A DNA stretch of 64,000 nt, taken from Betaproteobacteria bacterium (GTDB lineage: Bacteria > Pseudomonadota > Gammaproteobacteria > Burkholderiales > Thiobacteraceae). The stretch is taken from positions 18,516-82,515 of the forward strand of contig JAHECG010000003.1 of the NCBI GenBank assembly GCA_024641855.1, in the 5' to 3' direction. This document shows, one piece after another, positions 23,205-34,480 of this stretch; the first letter of the stretch is position 1; every line of letters starts with the position of its first letter. Under the pieces are notes generated by a model. That model had not been told where the DNA came from and made no database searches. It saw only the letters and a list, made by a program, of their open reading frames with translations. Both the position numbers and the translations under genes were made by a program.

Positions 23205-23834
23205 CTAATGTTTAGTGGCGAACATACTGGAGAAAATGTGTGCAGCGAGTTCGATATTCGGTGCATCGAACAGGGCGGAAATAACAGCGACGGCGTCTGC
23301 GCCGGCTTGAATTAAATCGGGAGCATTTGCCGTAGTGATGCCACCAATGGCGACAACCGGAATGTGTAGTTTAGCTTTGGCTAGTGTGAGCAGGCCCAAG
23401 GGGCAGAGCGGTGCTTGCGGCTTGGTGGACGAAGGATAAAAGCTGCCAAAGGCGACGTAATCCGCGCCCTGGGCGGCAATTCGCACCGCGCGATCTAGGT
23501 CTTGGTAGCAGGAGATGCCGATGATTTTATCCGGTCCAAGATTGATACGGGCCTCTTGGAGGGCTGGGTCAGTTTCACCAAGATGCACCCCATCCGCATC
23601 AATGAGTGCCGCAAGACGGACATCATCATTGATGATTAACGGCACATGGAAATCGCGGCACAGCGTTAGTAACTCGCTGGCTTGTGCATGCTTTAGAGCA
23701 ATATTTTCTGATTTGGAGCGGTATTGCACGAGCTGCGCGCCGCCTTGTAACGCTTGTCTAATCAGCGCAAGTAAGGTGGCCGTATCGGAGTGTTCCGGCG
23801 TAATTGCATATAACCCTTTAATCGCGGTCGGCAT
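23205..23834 (-). CDS. thiE: Thiamine phosphate synthase
   Basis: GLYAITPE, LINDDVRLAALIDADGVHLGETD, VAIGGIT; start corrected to MPTAIKG. Confidence 0.93.
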   Translation of the reverse strand: MPTAIKGLYAITPEHSDTATLLALIRQALQGGAQLVQYRSKSENIALKHAQASELLTLCRDFHVPLIINDDVRLAALIDADGVHLGETDPALQEARINLGPDKIIGISCYQDLDRAVRIAAQGADYVAFGSFYPSSTKPQAPLCPLGLLTLAKAKLHIPVVAIGGITTANAPDLIQAGADAVAVISALFDAPNIELAAHIFSSMFATKH

Positions 23835-24639
23835 TGGTTTCGCGTGCCCAGAATAAACGATCCGGAATGTATTGGCCCATGCCAGGGCGAAAGCCGGCCT
23901 GCAGCGCGTGCCAAGTATAATCTTGAGCGTCTTTGACCGCGTCGACAACACTCATGCCTTGCGCAATCAAAGCGGCAATTGCCGACGCTAGGGTGCACCC
24001 CGAACCGTGATAACTGCCGGGCAAACGTTGCCAAGTGTTGCTGGACAGCTTACCCACTTCGCCATACAGCGTATTGATCACTTGCGGGGTGTTTTCATGC
24101 GTGCCGGTAATCAAAACATATTCGCAGCCCAGACTAATTAGTCGTGCGGCACACTCATCTAGACCCGGGTCTTCGTCATTATCTTCGTCTGCAGCAAGAC
24201 GTCGGGCTTCCATACTGTTGGGTGTAATTAACGTGGTTTGTGGGATCAGCATTTCCCCGAGGGCGTCGATCATGTCTTCGGAGGACAACTCGTCACCGCG
24301 TCCGGAACTCAATACTGGATCCATGATCAGCGGAATATTGGGGTAGTCACCTACAATTTCAGCAATTGCCGCGATAATATCCACGCTGCCTAACATACCA
24401 ATTTTGAAGGCCGAAACGGGCATATCTTCTAATACAGCTCGGGCCTGATCGGCGACCCATTCCGCTTCCAACGGAAAAAAATCTTCAACGCCTAAGCTGT
24501 CCTGAACCGTAATAGCGGTGATAACGGATAGTGGATGGCACCCCATCGCTGCCAACGTGAGTAAATCGGCTTGAATGCCGGCGCCACCGGTGGGATCGCT
24601 GGCGGCAAAGGTTAAAACAATCGGGGGCGTATCGGCCAT
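23818..24639 (-). CDS. thiD: Hydroxymethylpyrimidine/phosphomethylpyrimidine kinase
   Basis: AASDPTGGAGIQADLLT, VMDPVLSSGRGDELS, GSGCTLASAIAALIAQG; overlaps thiE. Confidence 0.94.
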   Translation of the reverse strand: MADTPPIVLTFAASDPTGGAGIQADLLTLAAMGCHPLSVITAITVQDSLGVEDFFPLEAEWVADQARAVLEDMPVSAFKIGMLGSVDIIAAIAEIVGDYPNIPLIMDPVLSSGRGDELSSEDMIDALGEMLIPQTTLITPNSMEARRLAADEDNDEDPGLDECAARLISLGCEYVLITGTHENTPQVINTLYGEVGKLSSNTWQRLPGSYHGSGCTLASAIAALIAQGMSVVDAVKDAQDYTWHALQAGFRPGMGQYIPDRLFWARETNADRD

Positions 24640-24733
24640 AGAAATAAAAAACGTCGGGTTAAGTTCGGGAGTTCGCGCGGAACCGGCATTCGCAGGTAAA
24701 ATAAAATTTTAACCCAATCCTAAAGTGCTTCCC

Positions 24734-24898
24734 ATGAAAAACTACATGTGTCTGATTTGCGGCTTTATTTACGAAGAAGAAAAAGGTTTGCCGGATGAAG
24801 GGATCCCCCCTGGCACGCGTTGGGAAGATGTGCCGCCCAACTGGACCTGTCCTGATTGTGGCGCAAGAAAGAGTGACTTTGAGTTGATTGAAATTTAA
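24734..24898 (+). CDS. Rubredoxin (54 aa, missing from ORF track)
   Basis: MKNYMCLICGFIYEEEKGLPDEGIPPGTRWEDVPPNWTCPDCGARKSDFELIEI; two CxxC motifs. Confidence 0.96.
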   Translation: MKNYMCLICGFIYEEEKGLPDEGIPPGTRWEDVPPNWTCPDCGARKSDFELIEI

Positions 24899-25193
24899 CG
24901 CTTATTGGCAAGTTGAAACTTCATCGTCAGCGTCGAAAAACATCCGGCATTGGGCGTAATCCACGCCATTAAGATTTACCTAAGTTAGCCGATATAAGCT
25001 TTGTTGCCGGTATTTATTGCGAATTCTTGAACCTTCGGAGGCCTGGCATGCTTGTTGCCAGTATTTCCGTACGGATTCAAATATTGGGCACTTATCGTTG
25101 AAACTTCGGGCAATTTATTAGAAACACCCTTTACCTTAATTGATTTTATTATACAATGCCAAAAAGGCCGGGGTTTGAAACGGACGTAAGGGC

Positions 25194-25610
25194 ATGTCGG
25201 GGGGTAACGTGACGGATCAAAGTAATCTAGCGGGTATTAAGGTTATGGTGATTGACGATAGCAACACCATACGGCGGAGCGCTGAAATCTTTTTAGTGCA
25301 ATCCGGTTGCGAAGTCATTCTGGCAGAAGATGGTTTTGATGCCATGTCCAAGATTACCGACCACCAGCCCAATGTGATTTTCGTCGACATCATGATGCCG
25401 CGCCTGGATGGCTACCAAACTTGCATGTTGATTAAGAAAAACCTGCGTTTTCGCGATACACCCGTCATCATGCTGTCCAGTAAAGATGGGTTGTTCGATC
25501 GAGTGCGCGGGCGTATGGTCGGTTCAGATGAATATTTAACCAAGCCGTTTACCAAAGACAGCTTGCTCCAAGCCGTAAAAAAACATGTTCTTAGTCGCCA
25601 AGCGGCGTAA
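25194..25610 (+). CDS. pilG: Twitching motility response regulator PilG
   Basis: Receiver domain VMVIDDSNTIRRSAE...VDIMMPRLDGYQTC; position upstream of pilH/I/J/chpA. Confidence 0.92.
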   Translation: MSGGNVTDQSNLAGIKVMVIDDSNTIRRSAEIFLVQSGCEVILAEDGFDAMSKITDHQPNVIFVDIMMPRLDGYQTCMLIKKNLRFRDTPVIMLSSKDGLFDRVRGRMVGSDEYLTKPFTKDSLLQAVKKHVLSRQAA

Positions 25611-25633
25611 TTGATAGAAAGAGATTTAAAAAA

Positions 25634-25999
25634 ATGCCGATCAGCAAAATTTTGGTTGTGGACGATTCCCCTACGGAGCGTCATTTTTTAGGTGAATTGT
25701 TATCCAAGCAAGGGTACCAAGTCATCATGGCGGAAAGTGGTGAAGAGGCGTTAACCAAAGCCAAGCAACTCAAACCGGATTTGATTTTAATGGATGTGGT
25801 AATGCCCGGCTTGAACGGGTTTCAAGCGACACGCGCCATCACCAAAGAAGAAGAAACCAAAAATATCCCGGTCATCATGTGCACTTCAAAAGGGCAAGAG
25901 ACGGACAAAGTGTGGGGCATGCGCCAAGGTGCTCGCGACTATGTGGTAAAGCCCGTCAACATTGAAGAGTTATTAAAAAAGATTTCAGCCCTAGGTTAA
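25634..25999 (+). CDS. pilH: Twitching motility response regulator PilH
   Basis: Receiver domain [18 protein letters not shown]...[16 protein letters not shown]. Confidence 0.92.
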   Translation: MPISKILVVDDSPTERHFLGELLSKQGYQVIMAESGEEALTKAKQLKPDLILMDVVMPGLNGFQATRAITKEEETKNIPVIMCTSKGQETDKVWGMRQGARDYVVKPVNIEELLKKISALG

Positions 26000-26011
26000 A
26001 TTCCGAACGTA

Positions 26012-26527
26012 ATGGCCAAAAAAGTCAGCCTGAGGCAGTTTCAAGAAGGTCTAGTTGCCCGACTTAAAGAGGTGCAATCCGGTACTGTCGCGCAGTCGGC
26101 CTCGAAAATGGGGGTTCAAGTCGGGCGCGAAAAATGGCTGGTGAACTTGCCGGATGTGAGTGAAGTCGTGCCTTTGCCGCAATTGCTGGCGGTGCCGTTA
26201 ACGCACCCTTGGTTTTCTGGTGTGGCAAATGTTCGCGGCGTGTTGTATAGCACGGTAGATTTTTCGCGCTTTTTAGGGGGTGAGCCGATGCAAGCGAATA
26301 TCGACAGTCGCTTGATGTTGGCGCATAGCAAATATCACTTGAATGCCGGCATTATCGTGCATCACATGCTGGGCTTAAAAAATCCCGATCAGTTACAGCT
26401 GAGCACAACGGAAAATTTGCCCCCTTGGGTTACTGCTGAGTATATCGATAGTAGTGGCGCGCAATGGAAAGAATTGAATATGCTGGGATTAATTAATCAT
26501 CCCGATTTTTTAAACGTGGGCGTTTAA
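26012..26527 (+). CDS. pilI: CheW-like protein PilI
   Basis: CheW-like domain, VPLPQLLAVPLTHPWFSGVANVRG; locus context. Confidence 0.9.
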   Translation: MAKKVSLRQFQEGLVARLKEVQSGTVAQSASKMGVQVGREKWLVNLPDVSEVVPLPQLLAVPLTHPWFSGVANVRGVLYSTVDFSRFLGGEPMQANIDSRLMLAHSKYHLNAGIIVHHMLGLKNPDQLQLSTTENLPPWVTAEYIDSSGAQWKELNMLGLINHPDFLNVGV

Positions 26528-26589
26528 GCAACGCCTATTTTTACTTAGCGTAATTGCCGGCCCATTGCAGGCCAGGAACGGAGAAGACC

Positions 26590-28692
26590 ATGGCTTTGTT
26601 CAAGCTCCCTAAAAAAGAAAAAAAACCTTCGAAGAGCAGCGGTAATACCGGCGCGCTTCATACCACGCTCATTATGCAGGGCTTGCGCAAGCTCTCTGGC
26701 AAAGAGGGCGCGCAAATTCCGATCATCGGCAAACTCGCGCCGGAAAAACAAATTGCCTACACAGCATTGACGACTTTCGCCTGCGTGTTGTTGACGGGTT
26801 CGCTGCTTGGTTACAGCAACTATCAAGTTGGCCGTAAAGCGGATTTCGTGGGTACCTCGACTGAGATGCAAATGTTGTCGCAGCGCATCGCAAAAGGCGC
26901 GCAACTCGCGGTGTTGGGAAATAAAGAAGCGTTTGAACAGTTGAAGGATAGTAAAAAACGTTTTGATACAAACCTAAGTCGTTTGACATCGCAGGCCCCT
27001 TCCTCGACACAGCAAACGCTGACGGAGTTGAATAAACAATGGAAGAAAATGGCGTCGGATACGACGAACATTATTGGCCAGCAGGCGGCACTTGAAAAAT
27101 TAAATAAAAGCGTAGCGTCGATCAATGCGGCCAATGTCCAAATGCTGGAGTTGTCGCAGCAGGCCGTATCGCTCATGGTGCAAGCGGGAACCCCGCAGCG
27201 TGACGTATCGATTGCTTCCGACCAGGTGATGTTGTCACAGCGCATGGCGAAAAACGCCAACAACTTATTGTCATCGGACGTGATTGATCCTGAAGTCGCG
27301 TTCTTGCTGGGTAAGGATGCCACGGCATTCCGCGATACGTTAAATGGCTTGTTGGTTGGTAACGAGGATTTACGCTTGGTGGCGGTGAAAGATGCTGACA
27401 TTAAGGAAAAGCTGAAGGAGTTAAGCGGGGTATTTAAAGATTTCGACAGCAACGTCAAAGACATTTTGGAAAACATGCAGAACTTGGTAAACGCCAAGCA
27501 AGCGGGTCGCGACATTTTCGAAGCGTCCGACCCAATTTTGAAAAACACACAAAAGCTGACCTCGGTATTTGAGGGCTTGGGTACGTTCAGCGGATGGTTC
27601 GCGGTGTTTGTCGGCTTGCTGGCAATGGCGAGCGCGATTTTGCTGGCGTGGTCTTTCATTAACGATGCGCGTCAACGCGCGGTGCGCAGTGAAGAAGAAA
27701 ACAAACGAAACCAAGAAGCTATTTTGCGGTTGTTGAACGAAATGGGCGATTTGGCGGAAGGCGATTTGACGGTGAAAGCATCGGTGACCGAAGACATTAC
27801 GGGCGCAATCGCGGATTCCATTAACTACACCATTGACGAGCTGCGAATCCTGGTTGCAGAGATTAATAAAGCAACGGATCAAGTGAGTAGCGCATCGCAA
27901 CAAGCACAAACGATTTCGGCGCAGTTGCTGGATGCTGCGCAGCGTCAATCCAAAGAGATTGAAGATACGTCAGCGTCCGTGTTGAAAATGGCGGATTCGA
28001 TTAATGAAGTATCGGCCACCGCTGTTGAGTCAGCGCGCGTGGCGCAAATATCTCTGGACGTAGCAGGTAAAGGTCAGGCCGCTGTGCAAGACTCTATTTC
28101 CGGTATGAACGAGATTCGCGAGCAGATTCAAGAAACCGCAAAACGGATTAAGCGTCTGGGCGAATCCTCACAGGAAATTTCCGAGATTGTGGAACTGATC
28201 TCAGACATTACCGAACAAACGAACATTCTAGCCTTGAACGCTGCGATTCAGGCGGCATCGGCGGGTGAAGCCGGGCGTGGGTTTACGGTGGTTGCGGAAG
28301 AGGTGCAGCGCCTAGCGGAACGCTCCGGCGAGGCGACCAAGCAGATCGGCGCGATTGTGAAAACCATTCAAACGGATACGCACGATGCAGTGGCCGCTAT
28401 GGAAAAAAGTACCCAGGGTGTGGTTGAGGGTGCGAAACTTTCTGATGCCGCAGGTCAGGCTTTGTCAGAAATCGGCCGCGTGTCACAAGAGCTTGCGGGT
28501 CTGATCGATAGTATTTCCCAAACGACACAGGCGCAAACCGACGTGGCGAAGAAAGTTGCGCAGAACATGCATGACATTCAGAGCATTACCAACCAAACCA
28601 CGGATGGTACCAAGCGCACGGCAGTGTCCATTGGTCAGCTGGCCAACTTGGCAGCAGATTTGAAGGGTTCGGTAGCCGGCTTCAAGCTGTAG
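26590..28692 (+). CDS. pilJ: Methyl-accepting chemotaxis protein PilJ
   Basis: MCP signalling hairpin [43 protein letters not shown]; start corrected to 26590. Confidence 0.93.
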   Translation: MALFKLPKKEKKPSKSSGNTGALHTTLIMQGLRKLSGKEGAQIPIIGKLAPEKQIAYTALTTFACVLLTGSLLGYSNYQVGRKADFVGTSTEMQMLSQRIAKGAQLAVLGNKEAFEQLKDSKKRFDTNLSRLTSQAPSSTQQTLTELNKQWKKMASDTTNIIGQQAALEKLNKSVASINAANVQMLELSQQAVSLMVQAGTPQRDVSIASDQVMLSQRMAKNANNLLSSDVIDPEVAFLLGKDATAFRDTLNGLLVGNEDLRLVAVKDADIKEKLKELSGVFKDFDSNVKDILENMQNLVNAKQAGRDIFEASDPILKNTQKLTSVFEGLGTFSGWFAVFVGLLAMASAILLAWSFINDARQRAVRSEEENKRNQEAILRLLNEMGDLAEGDLTVKASVTEDITGAIADSINYTIDELRILVAEINKATDQVSSASQQAQTISAQLLDAAQRQSKEIEDTSASVLKMADSINEVSATAVESARVAQISLDVAGKGQAAVQDSISGMNEIREQIQETAKRIKRLGESSQEISEIVELISDITEQTNILALNAAIQAASAGEAGRGFTVVAEEVQRLAERSGEATKQIGAIVKTIQTDTHDAVAAMEKSTQGVVEGAKLSDAAGQALSEIGRVSQELAGLIDSISQTTQAQTDVAKKVAQNMHDIQSITNQTTDGTKRTAVSIGQLANLAADLKGSVAGFKL

Positions 28693-28759
28693 GCCGGAGC
28701 ATAGAGAGAACGAATCAAGCGTGAACGCGCTTGATTGAACAGCAACGCTAGGAAAACGC

Positions 28760-31700
28760 ATGAGCCAGAGCGAATTCGATATCGGCCCACTGACTTGGGT
28801 TAAAGGGGAGATCGACGCGGCAATTCTCCGCGCAAAAGAGCATATTGCGCATTTTGCCGCCAATATTAGCGACACGACCCCACTGCGTTTTGCGCAACCG
28901 CACCTGCACCAAGTGAAAGGTGCAATTCAAATGGTGGGGTTGGACGGCGTGGCGCGCTTTGTGGAAGAAGTTGAGCGCTTTATGCAGGCACTCGAAACAC
29001 GCGAAGTCGAGCCGACGACAGATACGCTGGACTTACTCGATCAAGGTTTTGATGCCATCGGTAAATATTTAGATGAATTGATGGCGGGCGCTCCCGATGT
29101 GCCGCTGGCCTTGTTTCCGATGTACAAAAAATTTATGGAAGCGCGAAAAATTGAACGCATTTCCGAGAGTGATTTGTTCTTTCCTGATTTGTCGGCGCGC
29201 GCACCCAAAAACACGGTCGCAGCGTCAGTAGAAGAGGCGGAAGTGCCACGTTACGTGCGCTCTGTTCGTACCAAATATCAAAAAGGATTACTGGGTTATC
29301 TCAAAAGCCCGGACGATGCGGCGGGTCTGGCGGCGATGCGCGATGCGTTAGCGCAAATCGAAGCAACCCAAACGCAGCCCGCAAGCCGCACTTTTTGGTG
29401 GAGCACGGTAGCCTTTATTGATGGTTTGTTGGAAGGCGGCGTGCCACCGCAATTTAATGTCAAAAGCTTGTGCGGTCGTATCGATCAACAGATACGGCGT
29501 GTTGCGGAAAACTCAGCCAAAGTCGCAGAAAAACTGAATCGCGATGTTTTGTATTATGTGGCGAGCGCCAAGCCCGCGACGGAGCGACTCAAGCAAGTTA
29601 AGAGCACCTTTGAATTAGCGGCGCACTTACCGCAGGAAAACATTGGCAGCCCTAGTGATCAAGCGCTCGACCGTGCAAAACCGATGCTGCGCGAACTCGG
29701 TGAAATGATCGCCGGTGCCAAGGAGATATGGCTCAAATTTACTGCCGGCAACACCGATGTTCTGAAGACTTTTCAAGATCACGCGCGGCGCGCATTGGGT
29801 AAAAGCCAGGCCTTAGGTTTTGAACCCTTGGCCGACTTGATTGAAGAAATTGCTAAGGGTGCTGATGCGTTGGCCGCAACGGGCGTGTCTTCAGAGAGCG
29901 TGGCGATGGAAATGGCGACGGCGTTGCTGCTCACAGAAAATGCACTGCAAAATTATGCCCGCCTCACCCCCGAATTTGCGCATCAAGCGGAAGTTCAAGG
30001 TCGACGGTTACAAGCGAGTTTAGCGGGGCAGTCGACCGAGGATATTGAAGAGATTCCACTGCTGGATGAGATCGGTCGCAAGGCGCAAGAGAAATTATTG
30101 TTGGCGCAGATTGGCACAGAAATTCAAACCAATTTGCGGCATATCGAACAAGTGCTGGATGTGTTTTTCCGTGATCACACCAAGCGCGCCGATATTCCTG
30201 GACTGACGTCCTATGTGCGGCAAATATTTGGTGCTTTAAGTATTCTAGAGTTGGAGCGCGCTGCAGATCTGTTAAATGCTTGTCAGCTAATTATCGATAA
30301 GTTTGCGGATGCAAGCCAAGAACCATCGGCGCGTGACATGGAGCTGGTCGCCGAAGGTTTAAGTAGTTTGAGTTTTTATATTGAAGCCGTGCAGCATGGT
30401 CGGGCAGACGCCTTCGAGATTATTGCGCCGGTCATTAAAACCTTCCCGGGGGTTAAGAATCATGATGTGCGAGAAGCGGACGCGCATGTCGATGCAGGCA
30501 TTGTAGAGGATCAGATTGCCGAGACGCCTGAAGTGCGCGTAGCCAGTGTTGAGGCGGGTATCGAAGATCAAAAGAGCGCGACTAAAGCCCTATTTGAAGC
30601 TTGGCAGATGGCGCCAGAAGCCGCAGCACGTGTGGCGCTTCGGGCGCAATTAGTCACCCTGGCGCAGGATGCGGATTTGATCGATGATCAAGTGTTAAAA
30701 GATCGAGTGGGCAAAGCATTGGCAGCGCTGGATCAAGCGGGAGATGCGCCAAATGCAGGGGTAACTCAGGTGATGCTGGAGCTGATCACGCCCAAGGTGG
30801 CGGCTGTCGCACCATCAAAAGAAACGGCACGTCTGCTGGAGGCGTCGAAAGAAACCATCGACCGCGAATTGCTGGAAACGTATTTGGAAGAAGCGCATGA
30901 GGTGCTTGAAACCGTGCGTGAGCAATTAGGTATATTGCAGCGCCGCGCACATGACCATGATGCGTTGATTACCATTCGGCGCGGCTTTCATACCTTGAAA
31001 GGTTCGGGCCGCATGGTTGGGTTGAGTGATTTGGGGGAAGTGGCATGGGGCATTGAGCAAACCATGAACCGCTGGCTGGAAGAAGAAAGAGACGCGACCC
31101 CGGAATTGCTTAGCATGATTCAGCATGCGCACGATGCGTTTGTCGGCTGGGTCGAACTGTTAACCTTGGACGGTATAGTTCACGTCGATGCGGGCGTGTT
31201 GCTCGCAGAAGCCGAGGCGCTTCGGGAGGACCCCACCGGCCCTTTTGATTTGTCGGCCAGGCGTGAGGCGCTCGTCGCCTCGCGCCTGGCCGCTGCCGAG
31301 TCAATAGCGCCAGCAGAGCTTAGTGGAATCGAACCCGCCGCTCCCGTAGCTGAAGACAATCCAGCCGATGGTAGTGCGACTCACACAGACCAAGAATTGT
31401 CCGACCCTGTCGAAGAGTTGCTGTTGGAACCGCTGCCAGAGGAAGCGCCGCTAACGCTGGAGTTTGAAGCGGAAGAACAAGTGACTATGGAAGCAGCGGA
31501 GTCTATCGAGCCGTTGCAACCGCACGATGCAGCAGTACGCGCAGAGCCACAAGAAGTTCAAGTGGGCGAGATTTGCATTAGCCCAGCCCTATACCAATTG
31601 TTCTTAGATGAAGCGACAAATCATTTGGCGCTGTTAGAGCATGGGGCCGCACAGCTTCAAACCAACCCGAGTAAACCGATTGAGTACGATCTCATGCGTG

Positions 31701-34432
31701 CCGCGCATACCCTGGCGGGTATCTCCAGCACGGTCGGTTTTGTTGCGCCAGCCGATCTGGCGAATGCATTCGAGCATTGGTTAATGGATCTCATGCACAA
31801 CCCGCGCGCCTTGGACGGGAATGATTTGTATCGCTTGTACGAAACCATCGCCTGCTTAAAAACCATGGTGAGTGCAATACAAGTGCAGACACAACCGGAG
31901 ATGGCCAGCGCCTTAGCGGACAGCTTACGGCAAATGGTGATTGATGCGCGTAATGCGCGCGAGCAAGCCGAGTTGCATGCGCTGGCGGAACAGCCGACGC
32001 AAGCAGAAATAATCGAGATGTCAGTGGCAAGCGATAATTCTCCCCCGGTTGCCGAACCCGAAGTGATGATTGCCCCGGTGCAGCTTCAAGCTGCACCACC
32101 TCCCCCTAGCTTGAGGCTTGCACCCATGCGAGAAAAAAATAACGCTATCGAAATCGACGTAAATATTAAAGACGATTTGGACGAGCAATTACTACCGGTT
32201 TTTCTAGAAGAAGCGGAAGAGCTGATGCCGTTCATCGGATCGCAACTCAGAGCTTGGCGCGAATCTCCGGATGACAGCTCGCCTCCGCAGGCGTTAAATC
32301 GTGCGCTGCATACGTTGAAAGGTTCGGCGCGTATGGCTGGCGCAATGCAAATGGGGGATCTGACGCACCGCATGGAAGCGCGTGCCCTAGAATTGAGTGA
32401 AGGGGCGGTACCGCAAGCCCCATTATTCGATGAGTTGGAAAGTTATTTTGATGCGATTGGCGACGTCCATGAAAGGTTGATTTCAGGGGAAAGTTTGGTC
32501 GCGCCAACGACGGATGCAGCATCGACAATGCCGGTCGCGAAACCAGTGGTATTCGGGGCGAATCCACAAGCGACTTTGCCCCAGGCCGGCATGCTCGCGG
32601 AAATGGAGCAAGCGGCTGCGCGTGCCGTGTTACGGGTGCGTGCCGATACCGTAGATCGTTTGGTGAACGAAGCTGGCGAGGTCAGTATTACGCGTTCGCG
32701 GATTGAAGGCGAAATGCTGCACTTCAAACAATCACTGAAAGAGTTGACCGAGAATGTAATTCGTCTGCGCGGGCAATTGCGTGAAATTGAAATTCAAGCC
32801 GAGTCGCAAATGCAGTCGCGCATATCGGCTGCACAGGATACGCAATTCGATCCGCTGGAATTTGATCGTTTCACGCGCTTGCAAGAAGTTACACGAATGA
32901 TGGCAGAGAGCGTTAACGACGTTTCAACCGTACAGCTCACCATGCTGAAAAATTTGGATGAAGCGGAAGCGGCGTTAATCGCGCAAGCTCGGCTGAATCG
33001 AGAGTTGCAGCAAGGGTTGATGCGTATCCGGATGGTGCCGATGTCCAACATCACGGAGCGGTTGCACCGCATTGTGCGTCAAACGGCGAAGGATGTCGGC
33101 AAGAAGGCAGCGTTGGTTGTTGAGGGCGAGAGCGTCGAACTCGATCGATCTGTGCTGGAAAAAATGACAGCACCGTTTGAGCATTTGCTACGCAATGCCG
33201 TGGCACATGGCGTTGAAGCCGAAGCTGCGCGAACGGCGGCCGGCAAAGCCGAAACCGGCGTGATCGCATTGAAGGCGCGCCAAGAAGGCAACGAAGTCGT
33301 GTTGACATTAAGCGACGACGGCGCGGGTATTGATCTCGATCGTGTGCGTGCCAAGGCTGTCGAATTGGGACTGTTGCGGGCCGATGAAGATGTGCCGTCG
33401 GCAAAGTTGACGGAAATGATCTTTAACGCAGGTTTCTCAACCGCAACGGAAGTGACACAGGTATCCGGGCGGGGTGTTGGCATGGACGTGGTGCGGAATG
33501 AGATTGCCAGCCTTGGCGGACGGATTGAAGTTGCCAGCAATGCCGGTCAAGGTACAACTTTCACGGTGTTTTTACCGCTGACATTGGCGGTGACGCAGGT
33601 GGTGATGGTGCGCTCCGGCGAGAACCGTTTCGCTATCCCCGCTTCGATGGTCGAACAGGTGCAAGAGGTCAAAGCCAAGGTGCTGGCCGAAATCTACCAA
33701 AAAGGCCAAGTGACCTGGTTAGGGCACGATTACCCGCTGCATTACATACCGCGCTTAGTGGGTGACGATGAAACCATGCCGCAAGCAAAACCCAGCAGTT
33801 CTGTGATGCTGTTGCGCAGTGGTACGCATCGTGCTGCAGTGCATGTGGATAGCTTAGAGCGTAACCAAGAGGTCGTAATTAAAAATATCGGGCCGCAATT
33901 GGCGCGTGTTTCCGGTATCTCAGGCGCAACCGTTTTAGGTAATGGCCAAATCGTGCTGATTATCAACCCGGTGCAATTGGCGCATCGCGAAACGCCGCAT
34001 GCCGCGGCGCCTGCGCAGCCGATTAAACCGCAAGCAATCGTGACCGCGCCAGTTGTCATGGTGGTCGATGATTCGCTGACGGTACGCAAGATTACGGGCC
34101 GCTTACTGGCAAAAGAAGGCTATCAAGTGTTGACGGCAAAAGACGGCGTGGATGCCTTGCAACAATTGCAGTCGATCCGACCCGCCGTGATGTTGGTCGA
34201 TATTGAAATGCCGCGCATGGATGGATTTGAATTGACTAAAAATGTGCGTGGCGATGCGGTAACAGCCGACATTCCGATCATTATGATTACTTCGCGCACG
34301 GCGGAAAAGCATCGCAACTACGCGCGGGAGCTGGGCGTGAACGAATACTTAGGTAAACCGTATCAGGAAGAAGAGCTGCTGATGCATATCGCCAACCTTA
34401 TCAAACAAGGTGCAGAAACAGCCGTCAATTAA
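28760..34432 (+). CDS. chpA: Chp-type hybrid histidine kinase (multiple Hpt, CheA core, CheW, receiver)
   Basis: Hpt motifs FHTLKGSGRMVG, AHTLAGISSTVGF, LHTLKGSARMAG; HATPase N/G boxes HLLRNAVAHGVE, DDGAGIDLDRVR; C-terminal receiver MVVDDSLTVRKITGR. Confidence 0.93.
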   Translation: MSQSEFDIGPLTWVKGEIDAAILRAKEHIAHFAANISDTTPLRFAQPHLHQVKGAIQMVGLDGVARFVEEVERFMQALETREVEPTTDTLDLLDQGFDAIGKYLDELMAGAPDVPLALFPMYKKFMEARKIERISESDLFFPDLSARAPKNTVAASVEEAEVPRYVRSVRTKYQKGLLGYLKSPDDAAGLAAMRDALAQIEATQTQPASRTFWWSTVAFIDGLLEGGVPPQFNVKSLCGRIDQQIRRVAENSAKVAEKLNRDVLYYVASAKPATERLKQVKSTFELAAHLPQENIGSPSDQALDRAKPMLRELGEMIAGAKEIWLKFTAGNTDVLKTFQDHARRALGKSQALGFEPLADLIEEIAKGADALAATGVSSESVAMEMATALLLTENALQNYARLTPEFAHQAEVQGRRLQASLAGQSTEDIEEIPLLDEIGRKAQEKLLLAQIGTEIQTNLRHIEQVLDVFFRDHTKRADIPGLTSYVRQIFGALSILELERAADLLNACQLIIDKFADASQEPSARDMELVAEGLSSLSFYIEAVQHGRADAFEIIAPVIKTFPGVKNHDVREADAHVDAGIVEDQIAETPEVRVASVEAGIEDQKSATKALFEAWQMAPEAAARVALRAQLVTLAQDADLIDDQVLKDRVGKALAALDQAGDAPNAGVTQVMLELITPKVAAVAPSKETARLLEASKETIDRELLETYLEEAHEVLETVREQLGILQRRAHDHDALITIRRGFHTLKGSGRMVGLSDLGEVAWGIEQTMNRWLEEERDATPELLSMIQHAHDAFVGWVELLTLDGIVHVDAGVLLAEAEALREDPTGPFDLSARREALVASRLAAAESIAPAELSGIEPAAPVAEDNPADGSATHTDQELSDPVEELLLEPLPEEAPLTLEFEAEEQVTMEAAESIEPLQPHDAAVRAEPQEVQVGEICISPALYQLFLDEATNHLALLEHGAAQLQTNPSKPIEYDLMRAAHTLAGISSTVGFVAPADLANAFEHWLMDLMHNPRALDGNDLYRLYETIACLKTMVSAIQVQTQPEMASALADSLRQMVIDARNAREQAELHALAEQPTQAEIIEMSVASDNSPPVAEPEVMIAPVQLQAAPPPPSLRLAPMREKNNAIEIDVNIKDDLDEQLLPVFLEEAEELMPFIGSQLRAWRESPDDSSPPQALNRALHTLKGSARMAGAMQMGDLTHRMEARALELSEGAVPQAPLFDELESYFDAIGDVHERLISGESLVAPTTDAASTMPVAKPVVFGANPQATLPQAGMLAEMEQAAARAVLRVRADTVDRLVNEAGEVSITRSRIEGEMLHFKQSLKELTENVIRLRGQLREIEIQAESQMQSRISAAQDTQFDPLEFDRFTRLQEVTRMMAESVNDVSTVQLTMLKNLDEAEAALIAQARLNRELQQGLMRIRMVPMSNITERLHRIVRQTAKDVGKKAALVVEGESVELDRSVLEKMTAPFEHLLRNAVAHGVEAEAARTAAGKAETGVIALKARQEGNEVVLTLSDDGAGIDLDRVRAKAVELGLLRADEDVPSAKLTEMIFNAGFSTATEVTQVSGRGVGMDVVRNEIASLGGRIEVASNAGQGTTFTVFLPLTLAVTQVVMVRSGENRFAIPASMVEQVQEVKAKVLAEIYQKGQVTWLGHDYPLHYIPRLVGDDETMPQAKPSSSVMLLRSGTHRAAVHVDSLERNQEVVIKNIGPQLARVSGISGATVLGNGQIVLIINPVQLAHRETPHAAAPAQPIKPQAIVTAPVVMVVDDSLTVRKITGRLLAKEGYQVLTAKDGVDALQQLQSIRPAVMLVDIEMPRMDGFELTKNVRGDAVTADIPIIMITSRTAEKHRNYARELGVNEYLGKPYQEEELLMHIANLIKQGAETAVN

Positions 34433-34447
34433 TGCGGTAAGAGACTT

Positions 34448-34480
34448 AATAACGGCCGCTAACTGCGGCCGTTATTGTTT
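34448..34480. terminator. Terminator between chpA and uppP (convergent)
   Basis: AATAACGGCCGC-TAACT-GCGGCCGTTATT perfect 12-bp stem followed by GTTTT. Confidence 0.85.

Noticed and set aside
24640-24733. Possible TPP riboswitch upstream of thiD
   Set aside because: Only ~94 bp to the divergent rubredoxin gene and no CTGAGA-type THI-box core seen.
26823-27659. 278-aa minus-strand ORF opposite pilJ
   Set aside because: Shadow ORF of a strongly supported MCP; low-complexity Ser/Phe/Asn composition.
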